Below, piece after piece: positions 1 through 7,182 of a stretch of 8,236 nt of DNA. The stretch's first letter is position 1, and each line of letters starts with the position of its first letter. Below the pieces are notes generated by a model, which was not told the DNA's origin, made no database searches, and saw only the letters and a program-made list of their open reading frames with translations. Position numbers and translations under genes: made by a program. The stretch spans positions 1 to 8,236 of the forward strand of contig JASBZH010000050.1 of assembly GCA_029983555.1 (NCBI GenBank), given 5' to 3'. This stretch comes from Peptoniphilus sp. (GTDB lineage: Bacteria; Bacillota; Clostridia; Tissierellales; Peptoniphilaceae).

Positions 1-851
1 CTTCTCATAATATTTTGAGCATCATACACATTGTCAATTGTTTCAGGAAGTCCAAGCCTATCTCTAATTGTTCCTGAAAGCACAAATGGAACATCATTTT
101 CTATACAAGCTTTAATAAACCCATCTTTTACAAGTCCAGATTCAACTAGTGCTTTTGTCGATCCATATTTCCTAGCTAGGTTTATTGTTTCAAATAAATT
201 TCGAGTAGTGTTTTGTTCCTTCTCAAAATGTTCTTGTCCCCAAGATGTTTTAAATATTCCTCTTTCAAGGTCAAAGGCTGCAGTTTCTGTTCCGCAGAAT
301 ATTGCTTGCACATAACCATTATTTATAAGTCTTGCAAGTGCATCTCTTGAATCTCTATCTAGAGAAAGGGCCGAACCAATTATAAGTGTTACGTAACCGT
401 TATTTTCTTTTTCGTGTTTTAAAACTTCATAAAGAGTGTCATAGTCAATAGAAAAAGCTGTCTCTCTTGAACGACCAGCTCTAAATGAAAATGTATCTTT
501 ATTTATTTCATTTCCCAAAAATCCTTTGGTCCAAACGTAAATTCCCTCTGAGGCATCTTCTGTACGTCCGATAACTACTTTGTCACCTTTTTTAAGATTT
601 CTAAACTCAACTATATTTACACTTTCTTCTCCTGGTGTGTCATTGGCAACGCATACTGTGTCCATTCTAGACTGAACAGCCAATACCCATTTTCCGTTTA
701 TTTTGAAATATTCAGGATAAACAGAAAGTGCGTGATAATTTCTAGGACTTATACCATCTCTAGTGACTTCTTCTAGGGTAACATTTGGTGCATTCTTTAA
801 AAATTCTTGTTCAAAATCTGGATGATGATATTTTGGCATTTCGAATTTCAT
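1..851 (-). CDS. LOR/SDH-domain protein, diverged second paralog (3' end beyond window)
   Basis: The frame is open from ATG at 851 to the window edge (283 codons), so the C-terminus is missing. It is a clear paralog of the gene just upstream. Both begin with a short acidic/aromatic lead followed by KNAP (residues 19-22), and they share the RDG/KDG turn (31-33), the block FSIDYDTLYEVLKHE (133-147), the segment around NNGYVQAIFCG (177-187), VKDGFIKAC (241-249) and PFVLSGTIRD (255-264). The motifs that mark the active family are altered: GNAxxxHDLE is GTETAAFDLE (187-196), the GHxxH segment is replaced around TTRNLF (215-220), and IRDDGPLPEV is IRDRLGLPET (262-271). The family (TIGR00300, LOR/SDH bifunctional conserved domain) includes NAD-dependent ornithine cyclodeaminases of archaea and the C-terminal half of cyanobacterial AgrE/ArgZ. 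With these changes the protein may be a non-catalytic or differently specific partner subunit (inference). The start sits 1 nt past the upstream stop, with AGGGGAG placed 9 nt before it, which implies translational coupling. Confidence 0.88.
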   Translation of the reverse strand, partial: MKFEMPKYHHPDFEQEFLKNAPNVTLEEVTRDGISPRNYHALSVYPEYFKINGKWVLAVQSRMDTVCVANDTPGEESVNIVEFRNLKKGDKVVIGRTEDASEGIYVWTKGFLGNEINKDTFSFRAGRSRETAFSIDYDTLYEVLKHEKENNGYVTLIIGSALSLDRDSRDALARLINNGYVQAIFCGTETAAFDLERGIFKTSWGQEHFEKEQNTTRNLFETINLARKYGSTKALVESGLVKDGFIKACIENDVPFVLSGTIRDRLGLPETIDNVYDAQNIMR

Positions 852-852
852 T

Positions 853-2025
853 TTAAATGTCTCCCCTTTCTGTTTGTTCGTTATTTTTTATCTCTACATA
901 TTCACTTTCAGGAATTTTCATTGCATCTTGAAATACTCTATCTGCTGGTGTAACTAATGCTTTTTCACAATTTACAACGAAGTCTTGTACATTTGTTACC
1001 ATCGGAACAAATGCCATGTGTTCTCTTGTTGCCCCAACTTTATGTACAACATTTTCTGTAACATCAATTGAGTACATATAAACTGGAGTAACATTGCCAT
1101 CTTTTCTAATTCTATAGCTAGAAGCCATATTTGCAACAGAAAGACTGTGTAGCATTGTTGCGATACAAATAATTAATGTCGCCTTATCGAGTTCTTTCTT
1201 TGTCTCTGATAAAGCTCTCTCTGTGTCGCCTATAACTTCTGGAAGTGGTCCATCGTCTCTAATTGATCCTGATAATACAAAAGGAATATCCATATCTGAG
1301 AGAGTTTTTATGATTCCATCTTTAACATTTCCAGCAGCTATAAAGTTTTTAATTGAACCTGCCATTCTAACTTCGTTTAAAAGATCTAGGTGATTGTAGT
1401 GACCCATTGGAACATTTTCTTGAGTGTAGATATTTTGTCCAAGTGCAGTTTGTAAAAATCCACCTTCTAAGTCGTGAGTACACATTGCATTTCCGCCAAG
1501 TAGACAGTCGATATATCCATTTTCAGCAAGCTTATTAAGTGCATGTCTTGTATCATAGTCAAAAACAACACTAGGTCCAAGCACCCAAACAATGTAGCCA
1601 TCTTCCCTATCTCTTTCATGTTGCATAAGTTCAAATAATTTGTCGTAGTCTTCAGAAAAAGAAGTTTCAACAGCTTTTCCTTCAGCAGAGTATAAGGATT
1701 TAGGAAATCCCTCTCTATAAATTAATATGCCACTTTCTAAATCTCCTTTAGTTGAAAGAACTACTTCTTCTCCAACAGCTAAATCTCTTATCTCTTCAAT
1801 TACAATTTTGCCATCTTTGTAAACCGCAACGCAATTTAGAGAGTTATGTTCAGGGAATAACCACTCGCCATCTTTTTTATAAAATGTTGGCATGTGAGTT
1901 GTTAAGTAAAATCCATCTGGTGCAACTCCGTCTTTTTCAACTTTACCTAATTTAATATCAGGCGCATTTTTATACTTTTCTTCTGAAAAGTTTGGCCAAA
2001 CAAATTCTGGTATTTGAAATTCCAT
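853..2025 (-). CDS. LOR/SDH-domain protein, putative NAD-dependent ornithine cyclodeaminase
   Basis: This 390-residue protein is complete and matches the TIGR00300/LOR-SDH conserved-domain family. Residues 1-110 form the LOR/SDH N-terminal part. Residues 140-355 carry the nucleotide-binding part with the expected motifs: GPSVVF (150-155), GGNAMCTHDLE (177-187), GHYNH (208-212), AGSIK (222-226), SGSIRDDGPLPEV (252-264) and MLHSLSVANM (291-300). Characterised relatives, the archaeal ornithine cyclodeaminase and the C-terminal half of cyanobacterial AgrE/ArgZ, convert L-ornithine to L-proline and ammonia using bound NAD. Unlike AgrE, there is no N-terminal arginine dihydrolase domain. The family name comes from similarity to lysine-oxoglutarate reductase/saccharopine dehydrogenase, which does not prove a lysine role. 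It is expected to be cytosolic. GGAGG (2031-2035) precedes the ATG with good spacing, 13 nt after the ATPase gene stop. Ornithine carbamoyltransferase in the same operon supports an ornithine substrate. The family is confident; the exact reaction is moderately so. Confidence 0.9.
   Translation of the reverse strand: MEFQIPEFVWPNFSEEKYKNAPDIKLGKVEKDGVAPDGFYLTTHMPTFYKKDGEWLFPEHNSLNCVAVYKDGKIVIEEIRDLAVGEEVVLSTKGDLESGILIYREGFPKSLYSAEGKAVETSFSEDYDKLFELMQHERDREDGYIVWVLGPSVVFDYDTRHALNKLAENGYIDCLLGGNAMCTHDLEGGFLQTALGQNIYTQENVPMGHYNHLDLLNEVRMAGSIKNFIAAGNVKDGIIKTLSDMDIPFVLSGSIRDDGPLPEVIGDTERALSETKKELDKATLIICIATMLHSLSVANMASSYRIRKDGNVTPVYMYSIDVTENVVHKVGATREHMAFVPMVTNVQDFVVNCEKALVTPADRVFQDAMKIPESEYVEIKNNEQTERGDI
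861..867 (-). promoter_or_regulatory. Ribosome binding site inside the upstream gene's 3' end
   Basis: On the minus strand AGGGGAG lies 9 nt before the ATG at 851, inside the last codons of the preceding LOR/SDH gene. The stop (855-853) and the next ATG (851) are separated by one base. The site fixes the start of the second paralog and makes coupled, near-stoichiometric translation of the two paralogs likely. Confidence 0.75.
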
Positions 2026-2038
2026 ATTTACCTCCGTT

Positions 2039-4543
2039 TTAATTTTCTACTGTCAAATTGAGATTTCCATCATCAAACTTTAATGTCAATTTCAACAATT
2101 CATCTGACTGTATTTCTAAATATTTTTTGCTGATTATTAAGTAGATTTCTGTCTCAATAAATCTCTTAATATCATGAACTCCCATTTTATAATCTAGAGC
2201 ATAATTTGTCATATTCTCTAAAAATTCTAAGTCATATTTAAGCAATATGTGAGAGTCCTTTAAATCTTCTGATAATTTGTTTAAATTAATTCTAATTAAT
2301 TTATTAATTGCTTCTTCATCTAACTCATCAAAATAAAAGACATAATCGACCTTTTTGGCTATAAGAGTTAGATTTTCCATAACTTCTTCTTCATCTTCTA
2401 AAGAAGTTGTAAGAACAATAATTGTGTTTTTTAAATCTATATCTCGGCCCTTATTGTCTTTTAATTTTCCTTCACTTATTATTTGAGAGATAAGACTTTG
2501 AATCTCCTTGTGAGCTTTGTCAATGTTATTAAATACAATTACAGTATACGGTTTTGTCCTTAGAGTTTCTGTTAAAACTCCGCCCACTTCATATCCAACA
2601 TAACCTGGGGGAGCTCCTATTAATTTAGTTACTGAAGATTTTTCACCAAATTCTCCCATATCAAATCTAATTAAACTTGTATCTCCATCGAAGAGGTACT
2701 TAGAGATTAACTGAGCAATATAGGTTTTGCCAGAACCTTGTCCAGCAATTAAAAAGTTCCCAACAGGTCTTGTCCTTTTAAAAATTTCGCTTTCTGAAAT
2801 GAGATAAGTATTAATTATTTTATCAATCATATCATCTCCACCAGCAAACTCAGACTTCATCTTGGACCTAATTTCTTCAATATTGTCCAATTTATTTAGC
2901 TTAAGTTTAATTTTGGGCATGCCTGATAATTTTGATACAATCTCTTTAACTTCGCTACTTGTAACCTTAGTATTTAATGGGTAATAAGCACCTATTAACC
3001 TAAGTTCTTGTAATTTTTCTTCAACAATTTTTTTAGCCTCAAAATTTTCGTCGAGTCTCTTTAGATTGTGTTCACTCATTGATATTTCTATTTCATTTTC
3101 AATATCTTCTAATTCCTTTTCATTTAAAAGAATTTTATCTTGTCTATCTCTTTCAAGTTCATAAAGATGAGTTTTTGTCTTTAACTCTTTTTCTAACTTT
3201 TCTATCTGTATTTCTTTTTCTAAAATTCTATCTCGAGATAAGCTGTCACTTTCGCCCTTAAGTGCAACTTTTTCCATCTCAAGCTGAATAATATTTCTAT
3301 TTAAGCTGTCGATTTCATAAGGCATTTGATCTCTTGCCATTCTCGTTAGAGCCGCTGCCTCATCAATTACATCTATTGCAACATCAGGAAGCTTTCTATA
3401 ACTTAAAAATCTTTTTGATAGCTTTACAGCATCGACAAGAGCTGCATCAGATATTTTTACCATGTGATGCTTCTCGTACTTTGCCTTTATTCCTCTTAAG
3501 ATTGCAATTGATGTATCCACGCTTGGCTCTTCAACAAGAATTTTTTGAAACCTTCTATCAAGAGCGCTGTCCTTTTCAATATACTTCTTGTATTCGTCAA
3601 TTGTCGTTGCGCCAATAGTTAAAATTTCGCCACGCGCAAGCATAGGCTTTAAAATATTTGCAGTATCCATTGAGCCCGATGTGTTCCCCGCACCAATTAT
3701 GTTGTGAATTTCGTCAATAAATAAAATTATTTTTCCATCTGAATCTTTAATAATTTCAAGTATTCTCTTTAATCTATCTTCGAAATCGCCGCGATATTTT
3801 GTACCTGCAACAAGAGATGCCATATCAAGTGAGAATACTATTCTGCCCTTTAAATTGTCAGGAACATCTCCCTTTACAATTCTCTCGACTATACCTTCAA
3901 CTATTGCCGTTTTTCCAACGCCAGCTTCCCCAATTAAAATTGGATTGTTTTTAATCCTTCTAGAAAGAATTCTAAGTGCACTCCTTGTTTCTTCTTCGCG
4001 CCCTATTACAGGATCAAGCTTTTTTTCAAGTGCTTCCATAGTAAGATTTCTTCCGTATTTTTCAAGACTTGCAATAGTTTCCTTGGCCACTCCATTCATA
4101 AAAGCTTCGTTAAACTTTTTCGAGATAAACTGCATAAAACCTTCATAAGAAATTCTATATAGTCCCGCAAGTTTAGCACTTGCCATGTTTTCATCTTTTA
4201 AAAGTGCCAAAAAAATATGTTCGACATATATTGAATCTTCAAATAAATTTCTCGAGATTTCTTCAGATATTAACAAAGCTTTTTGATAATACCTACTCAC
4301 ATATAAACTTGAGACACCCTTTAAGCTCTTTAGTTTTTTAACTGCATTTTCTGCATCATTTTTTAATTTTACAATATTTACTTCAGATTCTTTTAAGTAT
4401 TCTTCTATATTTTTATCTTCAAAAAGTAGTATTGAATAAAATAGATGCAAGTCAGTTACCTCTGAATTGTTATTTTTTATTGCAATTTTATTTGCCATAT
4501 TAATGACATCAACAGATGATTGTGAGTATTTTGTAATATCCAT
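2039..4543 (-). CDS. ClpB-like AAA+ ATPase with degenerate second ATPase domain
   Basis: This 834-residue protein has the full Hsp100 layout: a double Clp N-domain (about 1-145), AAA+ domain 1 (about 165-400), a long ClpB-type coiled-coil middle domain (about 405-515) and AAA+ domain 2 (about 560-830). Domain 1 looks active, with Walker A GEAGVGKT (205-212), pore loop KYRG (249-252), Walker B ILFIDE (273-278) and paired arginines R330/R331. Domain 2 keeps a P-loop lysine (AGQGSGKT, 600-607) and the GYVGY pore loop (647-651). However, Walker B reads VIVFNN (668-673) where ClpB has DE, sensor-1 Asn is S714, the LNR-type arginine finger appears as K731, and sensor-2 GAR is GVH (788-790). About 25 residues between sensor 1 and the finger are missing. 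ClpB proteins thread and remodel proteins without a peptidase, and no ClpP-binding loop is visible here. ClpB itself is usually monocistronic and stress-induced, so this is probably a specialised paralog acting on neighbouring gene products (inference). The start overlaps the upstream stop as TAATG; only a weak GGGGG lies 11 nt before it. Confidence 0.9.
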   Translation of the reverse strand: MDITKYSQSSVDVINMANKIAIKNNNSEVTDLHLFYSILLFEDKNIEEYLKESEVNIVKLKNDAENAVKKLKSLKGVSSLYVSRYYQKALLISEEISRNLFEDSIYVEHIFLALLKDENMASAKLAGLYRISYEGFMQFISKKFNEAFMNGVAKETIASLEKYGRNLTMEALEKKLDPVIGREEETRSALRILSRRIKNNPILIGEAGVGKTAIVEGIVERIVKGDVPDNLKGRIVFSLDMASLVAGTKYRGDFEDRLKRILEIIKDSDGKIILFIDEIHNIIGAGNTSGSMDTANILKPMLARGEILTIGATTIDEYKKYIEKDSALDRRFQKILVEEPSVDTSIAILRGIKAKYEKHHMVKISDAALVDAVKLSKRFLSYRKLPDVAIDVIDEAAALTRMARDQMPYEIDSLNRNIIQLEMEKVALKGESDSLSRDRILEKEIQIEKLEKELKTKTHLYELERDRQDKILLNEKELEDIENEIEISMSEHNLKRLDENFEAKKIVEEKLQELRLIGAYYPLNTKVTSSEVKEIVSKLSGMPKIKLKLNKLDNIEEIRSKMKSEFAGGDDMIDKIINTYLISESEIFKRTRPVGNFLIAGQGSGKTYIAQLISKYLFDGDTSLIRFDMGEFGEKSSVTKLIGAPPGYVGYEVGGVLTETLRTKPYTVIVFNNIDKAHKEIQSLISQIISEGKLKDNKGRDIDLKNTIIVLTTSLEDEEEVMENLTLIAKKVDYVFYFDELDEEAINKLIRINLNKLSEDLKDSHILLKYDLEFLENMTNYALDYKMGVHDIKRFIETEIYLIISKKYLEIQSDELLKLTLKFDDGNLNLTVEN

Positions 4544-5691
4544 TAAACCAGTAACCCCCAGATAATGTGAGCAGCAACTCCTGCTCCCAGTCCACCAATT
4601 GTGTGATAAAGTATTGCATAACCTGTCATCTCTTTAGTGTCAAGAGCATCCATCATTGCAATGTGAGTAGATAAGTAACCGCTCCAACACATACAAATTG
4701 CAGTAAAGACTGCAATGTCATTTCCACCAATAAGTTTTTTAGAAGCCATATCAGCTACCATTCCAATAGCCGCTCCACTACTTCCAAGAGCAGTAATTGG
4801 CACTGCTATTCCTTTATTTGTACTAAATCCAAAAAGTGGTTGCAATATAAAATTTAATTTTTCGCCAATTAGCGGTAAAACTGCAATGCCTTGGTTTGCA
4901 GAACCATCGTAAACTCCACTAGGCCCAGTGCCATTAGTAAGCATTAAAACAATGGTACAAATTAATACAACACCAGGTATTATTGCAATTCCCATGTCAA
5001 CTCCAACTTTACCTCCGTCTAAAAGAGATTGTATAAATCTAGATCCCACAGAACCTTCTCTAACAATTCTATGTCCTTGTGGCAAGTTGGAACTGTTATT
5101 ACATTCGACCATATCTTCAGTGCCATAATACTTTTTAGTCTGTCTAATCATAAGCCTTACGGAAATAACACTTCCTATTATTGCTCCGCAAAGTCCCACA
5201 AGTGCTCCCTTTATTGCTTCATCTACAGAAAGAGACATCATTGATGTAATTGTTATAAGTCCCATTCCAAAGGAAGTGGCTAAGTTGGTAAGTGCTGGCA
5301 TTTGATATTTTTTAAAATATTTCCTAAAATTGTCGTCGTAAGCTAATGTTAAAATAGCTGGGTTGTCAGACATAAAACAATTTAGCATACCAAGTGAGCT
5401 TGCACCTGGAAGATCATAAATTGGCTTCATTAAAATTGACAAAGCTCTATTAATTAATGCAATAACGCCAAATTCAGAAAATACAGAAGAAATACCTCCA
5501 GCAAGAACTGCCACTGCCATCAAATAAAAGCAAACATTCATAAGAAGATCGTAGGCGGTACTCATCATAGTTTTAATCATATTCGTTCCGCCCATAATCT
5601 TTCCTATATAAATGAAAATTCCTAGAAACACTAAAAGGAATATTGGAGCCTCAAGGCCAATTTCTTTTTTAAATGTATTCTCTTTTTTCAA
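4543..5691 (-). CDS. Nucleoside-recognition/Gate-type multi-pass membrane protein, putative transporter
   Basis: This 382-residue, strongly hydrophobic protein has about eight to ten predicted membrane segments, around residues 14-30, 47-70, 134-152, 160-178, 232-252, 270-290, 326-342 and 357-381. A hydrophilic loop lies near 183-225. The stretch LGMLNCFMSDNPA (100-112) and the later glycine-rich SSGAAIGMVADMA (304-316) look like the two half-repeats of Gate/nucleoside-recognition (YjiH-like) membrane proteins, a family with few proven substrates. Lying among ornithine genes, it may export or import an amino acid of the pathway (inference). The start is TTG at 5691, chosen because AAAAGGA lies 11 nt upstream and the first membrane segment follows directly; the next in-frame ATG, at residue 33, would cut that segment off. 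The stop overlaps the ClpB-like ATG by one base, so the two are translationally coupled. The family call is moderate and the substrate is unknown. Confidence 0.8.
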   Translation of the reverse strand: MKKENTFKKEIGLEAPIFLLVFLGIFIYIGKIMGGTNMIKTMMSTAYDLLMNVCFYLMAVAVLAGGISSVFSEFGVIALINRALSILMKPIYDLPGASSLGMLNCFMSDNPAILTLAYDDNFRKYFKKYQMPALTNLATSFGMGLITITSMMSLSVDEAIKGALVGLCGAIIGSVISVRLMIRQTKKYYGTEDMVECNNSSNLPQGHRIVREGSVGSRFIQSLLDGGKVGVDMGIAIIPGVVLICTIVLMLTNGTGPSGVYDGSANQGIAVLPLIGEKLNFILQPLFGFSTNKGIAVPITALGSSGAAIGMVADMASKKLIGGNDIAVFTAICMCWSGYLSTHIAMMDALDTKEMTGYAILYHTIGGLGAGVAAHIIWGLLV

Positions 5692-5702
5692 ATTTAACTA
5701 TA

Positions 5703-5709
5703 TCCTTTT
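5703..5709 (-). promoter_or_regulatory. Ribosome binding site deciding the TTG start
   Basis: AAAAGGA on the minus strand is 11 nt before the TTG at 5691. No ATG in frame is equally well placed, so the site supports TTG initiation of the membrane protein. The spacing is slightly long and the start codon weak, so expression may be modest compared with the symporter upstream. Confidence 0.5.
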
Positions 5710-5737
5710 CTAATAAAATTAATATTTAAAATAAAAA

Positions 5738-7102
5738 TTATTTCTTTGATCCAGGATAATATTTTGGATTCTTGAAGAAATCATCAACTAATTCTTTTAA
5801 CTCTCCACTTAAAATTATCATACCTACCATATTAGTAAATACAACAAGTCCAAGAGTTGCATCTAGAAATACTCCAGCATTTTCAAAAGAAACAAATCCA
5901 CCTAATATTACCATACCACAAGCGATGAGACGAACTATTTTACCAACAGCTGTTCCAAATAAATACTCTCCTTGTTTTTCAGCGTAGAAAACAATAACTA
6001 TTATAGTAGAAAGTACGAATAGGAATAAACTTATAGCTATAATAGCTGTTCCGATTTGACCAAATGCAGTATTGAATGCTCTTTCAACTCCGATATCTTG
6101 CATTTCAGGATTTTTGTAAAGATCAGTAACAAGTACTACCAATGCAGAGATTGTACATACAATGATAGTATCTGCTATAACTTCAAAAATACCCCACATT
6201 CCTTGTCTGCAAGGGTGGTCAGTAACTGCAGTTGCGTGTGCATATGGAGCTGATCCCATACCAGCTTCGTTTGAGTAGCATCCTCTAGCTGCGCCGGCAC
6301 GAATAAGTGCTGAGATTCCAGCGCCTGCTGCTCCTCCAGCTATTGCCTTAGGATTAAACGCTCCACCAATAATTAATCCAAATGCTTCTGGAACTCTATC
6401 TATGTGCATAAAGATAACGATAAGACCTGCGACGATATAAATTGCTGCCATAATAGGAACCATTTTTTCTGTAACTTGTGCAATTCTCTTAATTCCTCCG
6501 TAAGCTACTAGTACAACTAAAACTGCAATTATAATAGCAGAAACTACTCTTGACATACCAAGTTGCTCAAGAGGCGCTGCAGCTGAAATCGTTTGTAAAG
6601 TTATGGATGGTAAAATTTCTATCATAAAGAAGAAAGATACTAAAAATCCCATCACTTTACCAAGTGTTCCGCCAATACCTTTTTTAAATGTATAAGCTGG
6701 TCCACCGACAAATTCTCCATCTTCGTTCTTTTCACGGTATTTAATACCAAGTACAATTTCACTAAATTTTGTAGCTTGTCCTATGATTGCTGCAATCCAC
6801 ATCCAAAAAACTGCCCCTGGACCTGCTGTAAAAATAATAGATGGTGCTACAACTATATTTGCTGCTCCAATTGAAGATGCAAGTGCTGCTGTTGCCGCCT
6901 GGAAAGGACTTACAGAACCTTCGCCACCTACATTTGAAGAAAACATCCTACCAAAAGTTTGCTTTAAGATAAATGGTAAATATCTAATTTGTACAAAACC
7001 AGTTCTAAAACAAATTAGAAGACCTCCACCTAGTAATACAATAAGAATCGGCCATCCCCAAAAAGCATTGGTTAATTTTACTATAAAATCGATAATACCC
7101 AT
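5738..7102 (-). CDS. AGCS-family sodium:amino acid symporter
   Basis: This 454-residue membrane protein has the length and pattern of the alanine/glycine:cation symporter family, with about eleven membrane segments. Family signatures are the N-terminal region through GxxxxFRTGFVQIRY (27-41), FQAATAALASSIGAANI (67-83), GPGAVFWMW (94-102), TKFSEI (111-116), GGPAY (133-137), RGCYSNEAGMGSAP (273-286) and TDHPCRQG (294-301). Members import small amino acids with Na+ or H+. The segment that reads GTGNIAGVA in typical alanine carriers is GAANIVVAP here (79-87), so the substrate may not be alanine; an amino acid tied to the ornithine/proline route is possible (inference). The ATG at 7102 has AAGGAGA about 6 nt upstream. 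It follows ornithine carbamoyltransferase after 80 nt and precedes the Gate-type membrane protein by 46 nt, an AT-rich gap without a convincing terminator. Confidence 0.94.
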   Translation of the reverse strand: MGIIDFIVKLTNAFWGWPILIVLLGGGLLICFRTGFVQIRYLPFILKQTFGRMFSSNVGGEGSVSPFQAATAALASSIGAANIVVAPSIIFTAGPGAVFWMWIAAIIGQATKFSEIVLGIKYREKNEDGEFVGGPAYTFKKGIGGTLGKVMGFLVSFFFMIEILPSITLQTISAAAPLEQLGMSRVVSAIIIAVLVVLVAYGGIKRIAQVTEKMVPIMAAIYIVAGLIVIFMHIDRVPEAFGLIIGGAFNPKAIAGGAAGAGISALIRAGAARGCYSNEAGMGSAPYAHATAVTDHPCRQGMWGIFEVIADTIIVCTISALVVLVTDLYKNPEMQDIGVERAFNTAFGQIGTAIIAISLFLFVLSTIIVIVFYAEKQGEYLFGTAVGKIVRLIACGMVILGGFVSFENAGVFLDATLGLVVFTNMVGMIILSGELKELVDDFFKNPKYYPGSKK

Positions 7103-7130
7103 AATGTATCTCCTTATGAAATTTTAATTA

Positions 7131-7153
7131 CAAGGGAAGCTTAACTTCCCCTG
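7131..7153 (-). other. Hairpin between carbamoyltransferase and symporter genes
   Basis: The minus-strand transcript can fold a 9-bp stem (CAGGGGAAG with CTTCCCTTG, one G-U pair) around the 5-nt loop TTAAG. The bases after it read TAATTAAAATTT, a poor U-tract, so it is not a strong intrinsic terminator. A leaky terminator, an RNA processing site or a 3' stability element protecting the carbamoyltransferase message all fit. Its position, 22 nt past the stop of the first gene (7183), would allow different expression of that gene and the rest of the operon. Confidence 0.6.
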
Positions 7154-7161
7154 TTATAACA
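7153..7161 (-). promoter_or_regulatory. Candidate extended -10 promoter before the symporter
   Basis: The minus strand reads TGTTATAAC, an extended -10 (TGn plus TATAAC). No good -35 is seen upstream in the AT-rich run. Transcription would begin near 7146, within the hairpin, so promoter and hairpin would be alternative readings of the same bases. Weak support from sequence alone. Confidence 0.25.
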
Positions 7162-7182
7162 AAGTTTAAAATAATTATTTAA

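Noticed and set aside
1..851. The second LOR/SDH gene as a broken fragment
   Set aside because: The frame is uninterrupted to the window edge with a good ribosome binding site; only the window truncates it.
853..2025. Reading the LOR/SDH protein as saccharopine dehydrogenase for lysine breakdown
   Set aside because: The family label only reflects distant similarity. The characterised stand-alone members act on ornithine, and the neighbouring gene is ornithine carbamoyltransferase.
3334..4148. Plus-strand open frames of about 94-97 codons opposite the ATPase gene, and similar ones elsewhere
   Set aside because: They lie wholly opposite well-supported genes, have compositions expected of antisense shadows and lack recognisable domains.
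2039..4543. Calling the ATPase ClpC or ClpA working with ClpP
   Set aside because: The middle domain is the long ClpB type, the region that would hold a ClpP-binding loop is deleted, and no clpP, mcsA, mcsB or ctsR is nearby.
2039..4543. Treating the degenerate second AAA+ domain as a pseudogene or sequencing error
   Set aside because: The frame is open to a normal C-terminus, and the pore loop, P-loop Lys and many fold residues are kept. The losses are codon-level substitutions, not a frameshift.
5692..5737. Terminator or promoter in the 46-nt AT-rich gap between symporter and Gate-type gene
   Set aside because: No stem with a GC core and no convincing -35/-10 pair is visible; only the ribosome binding site is supported.
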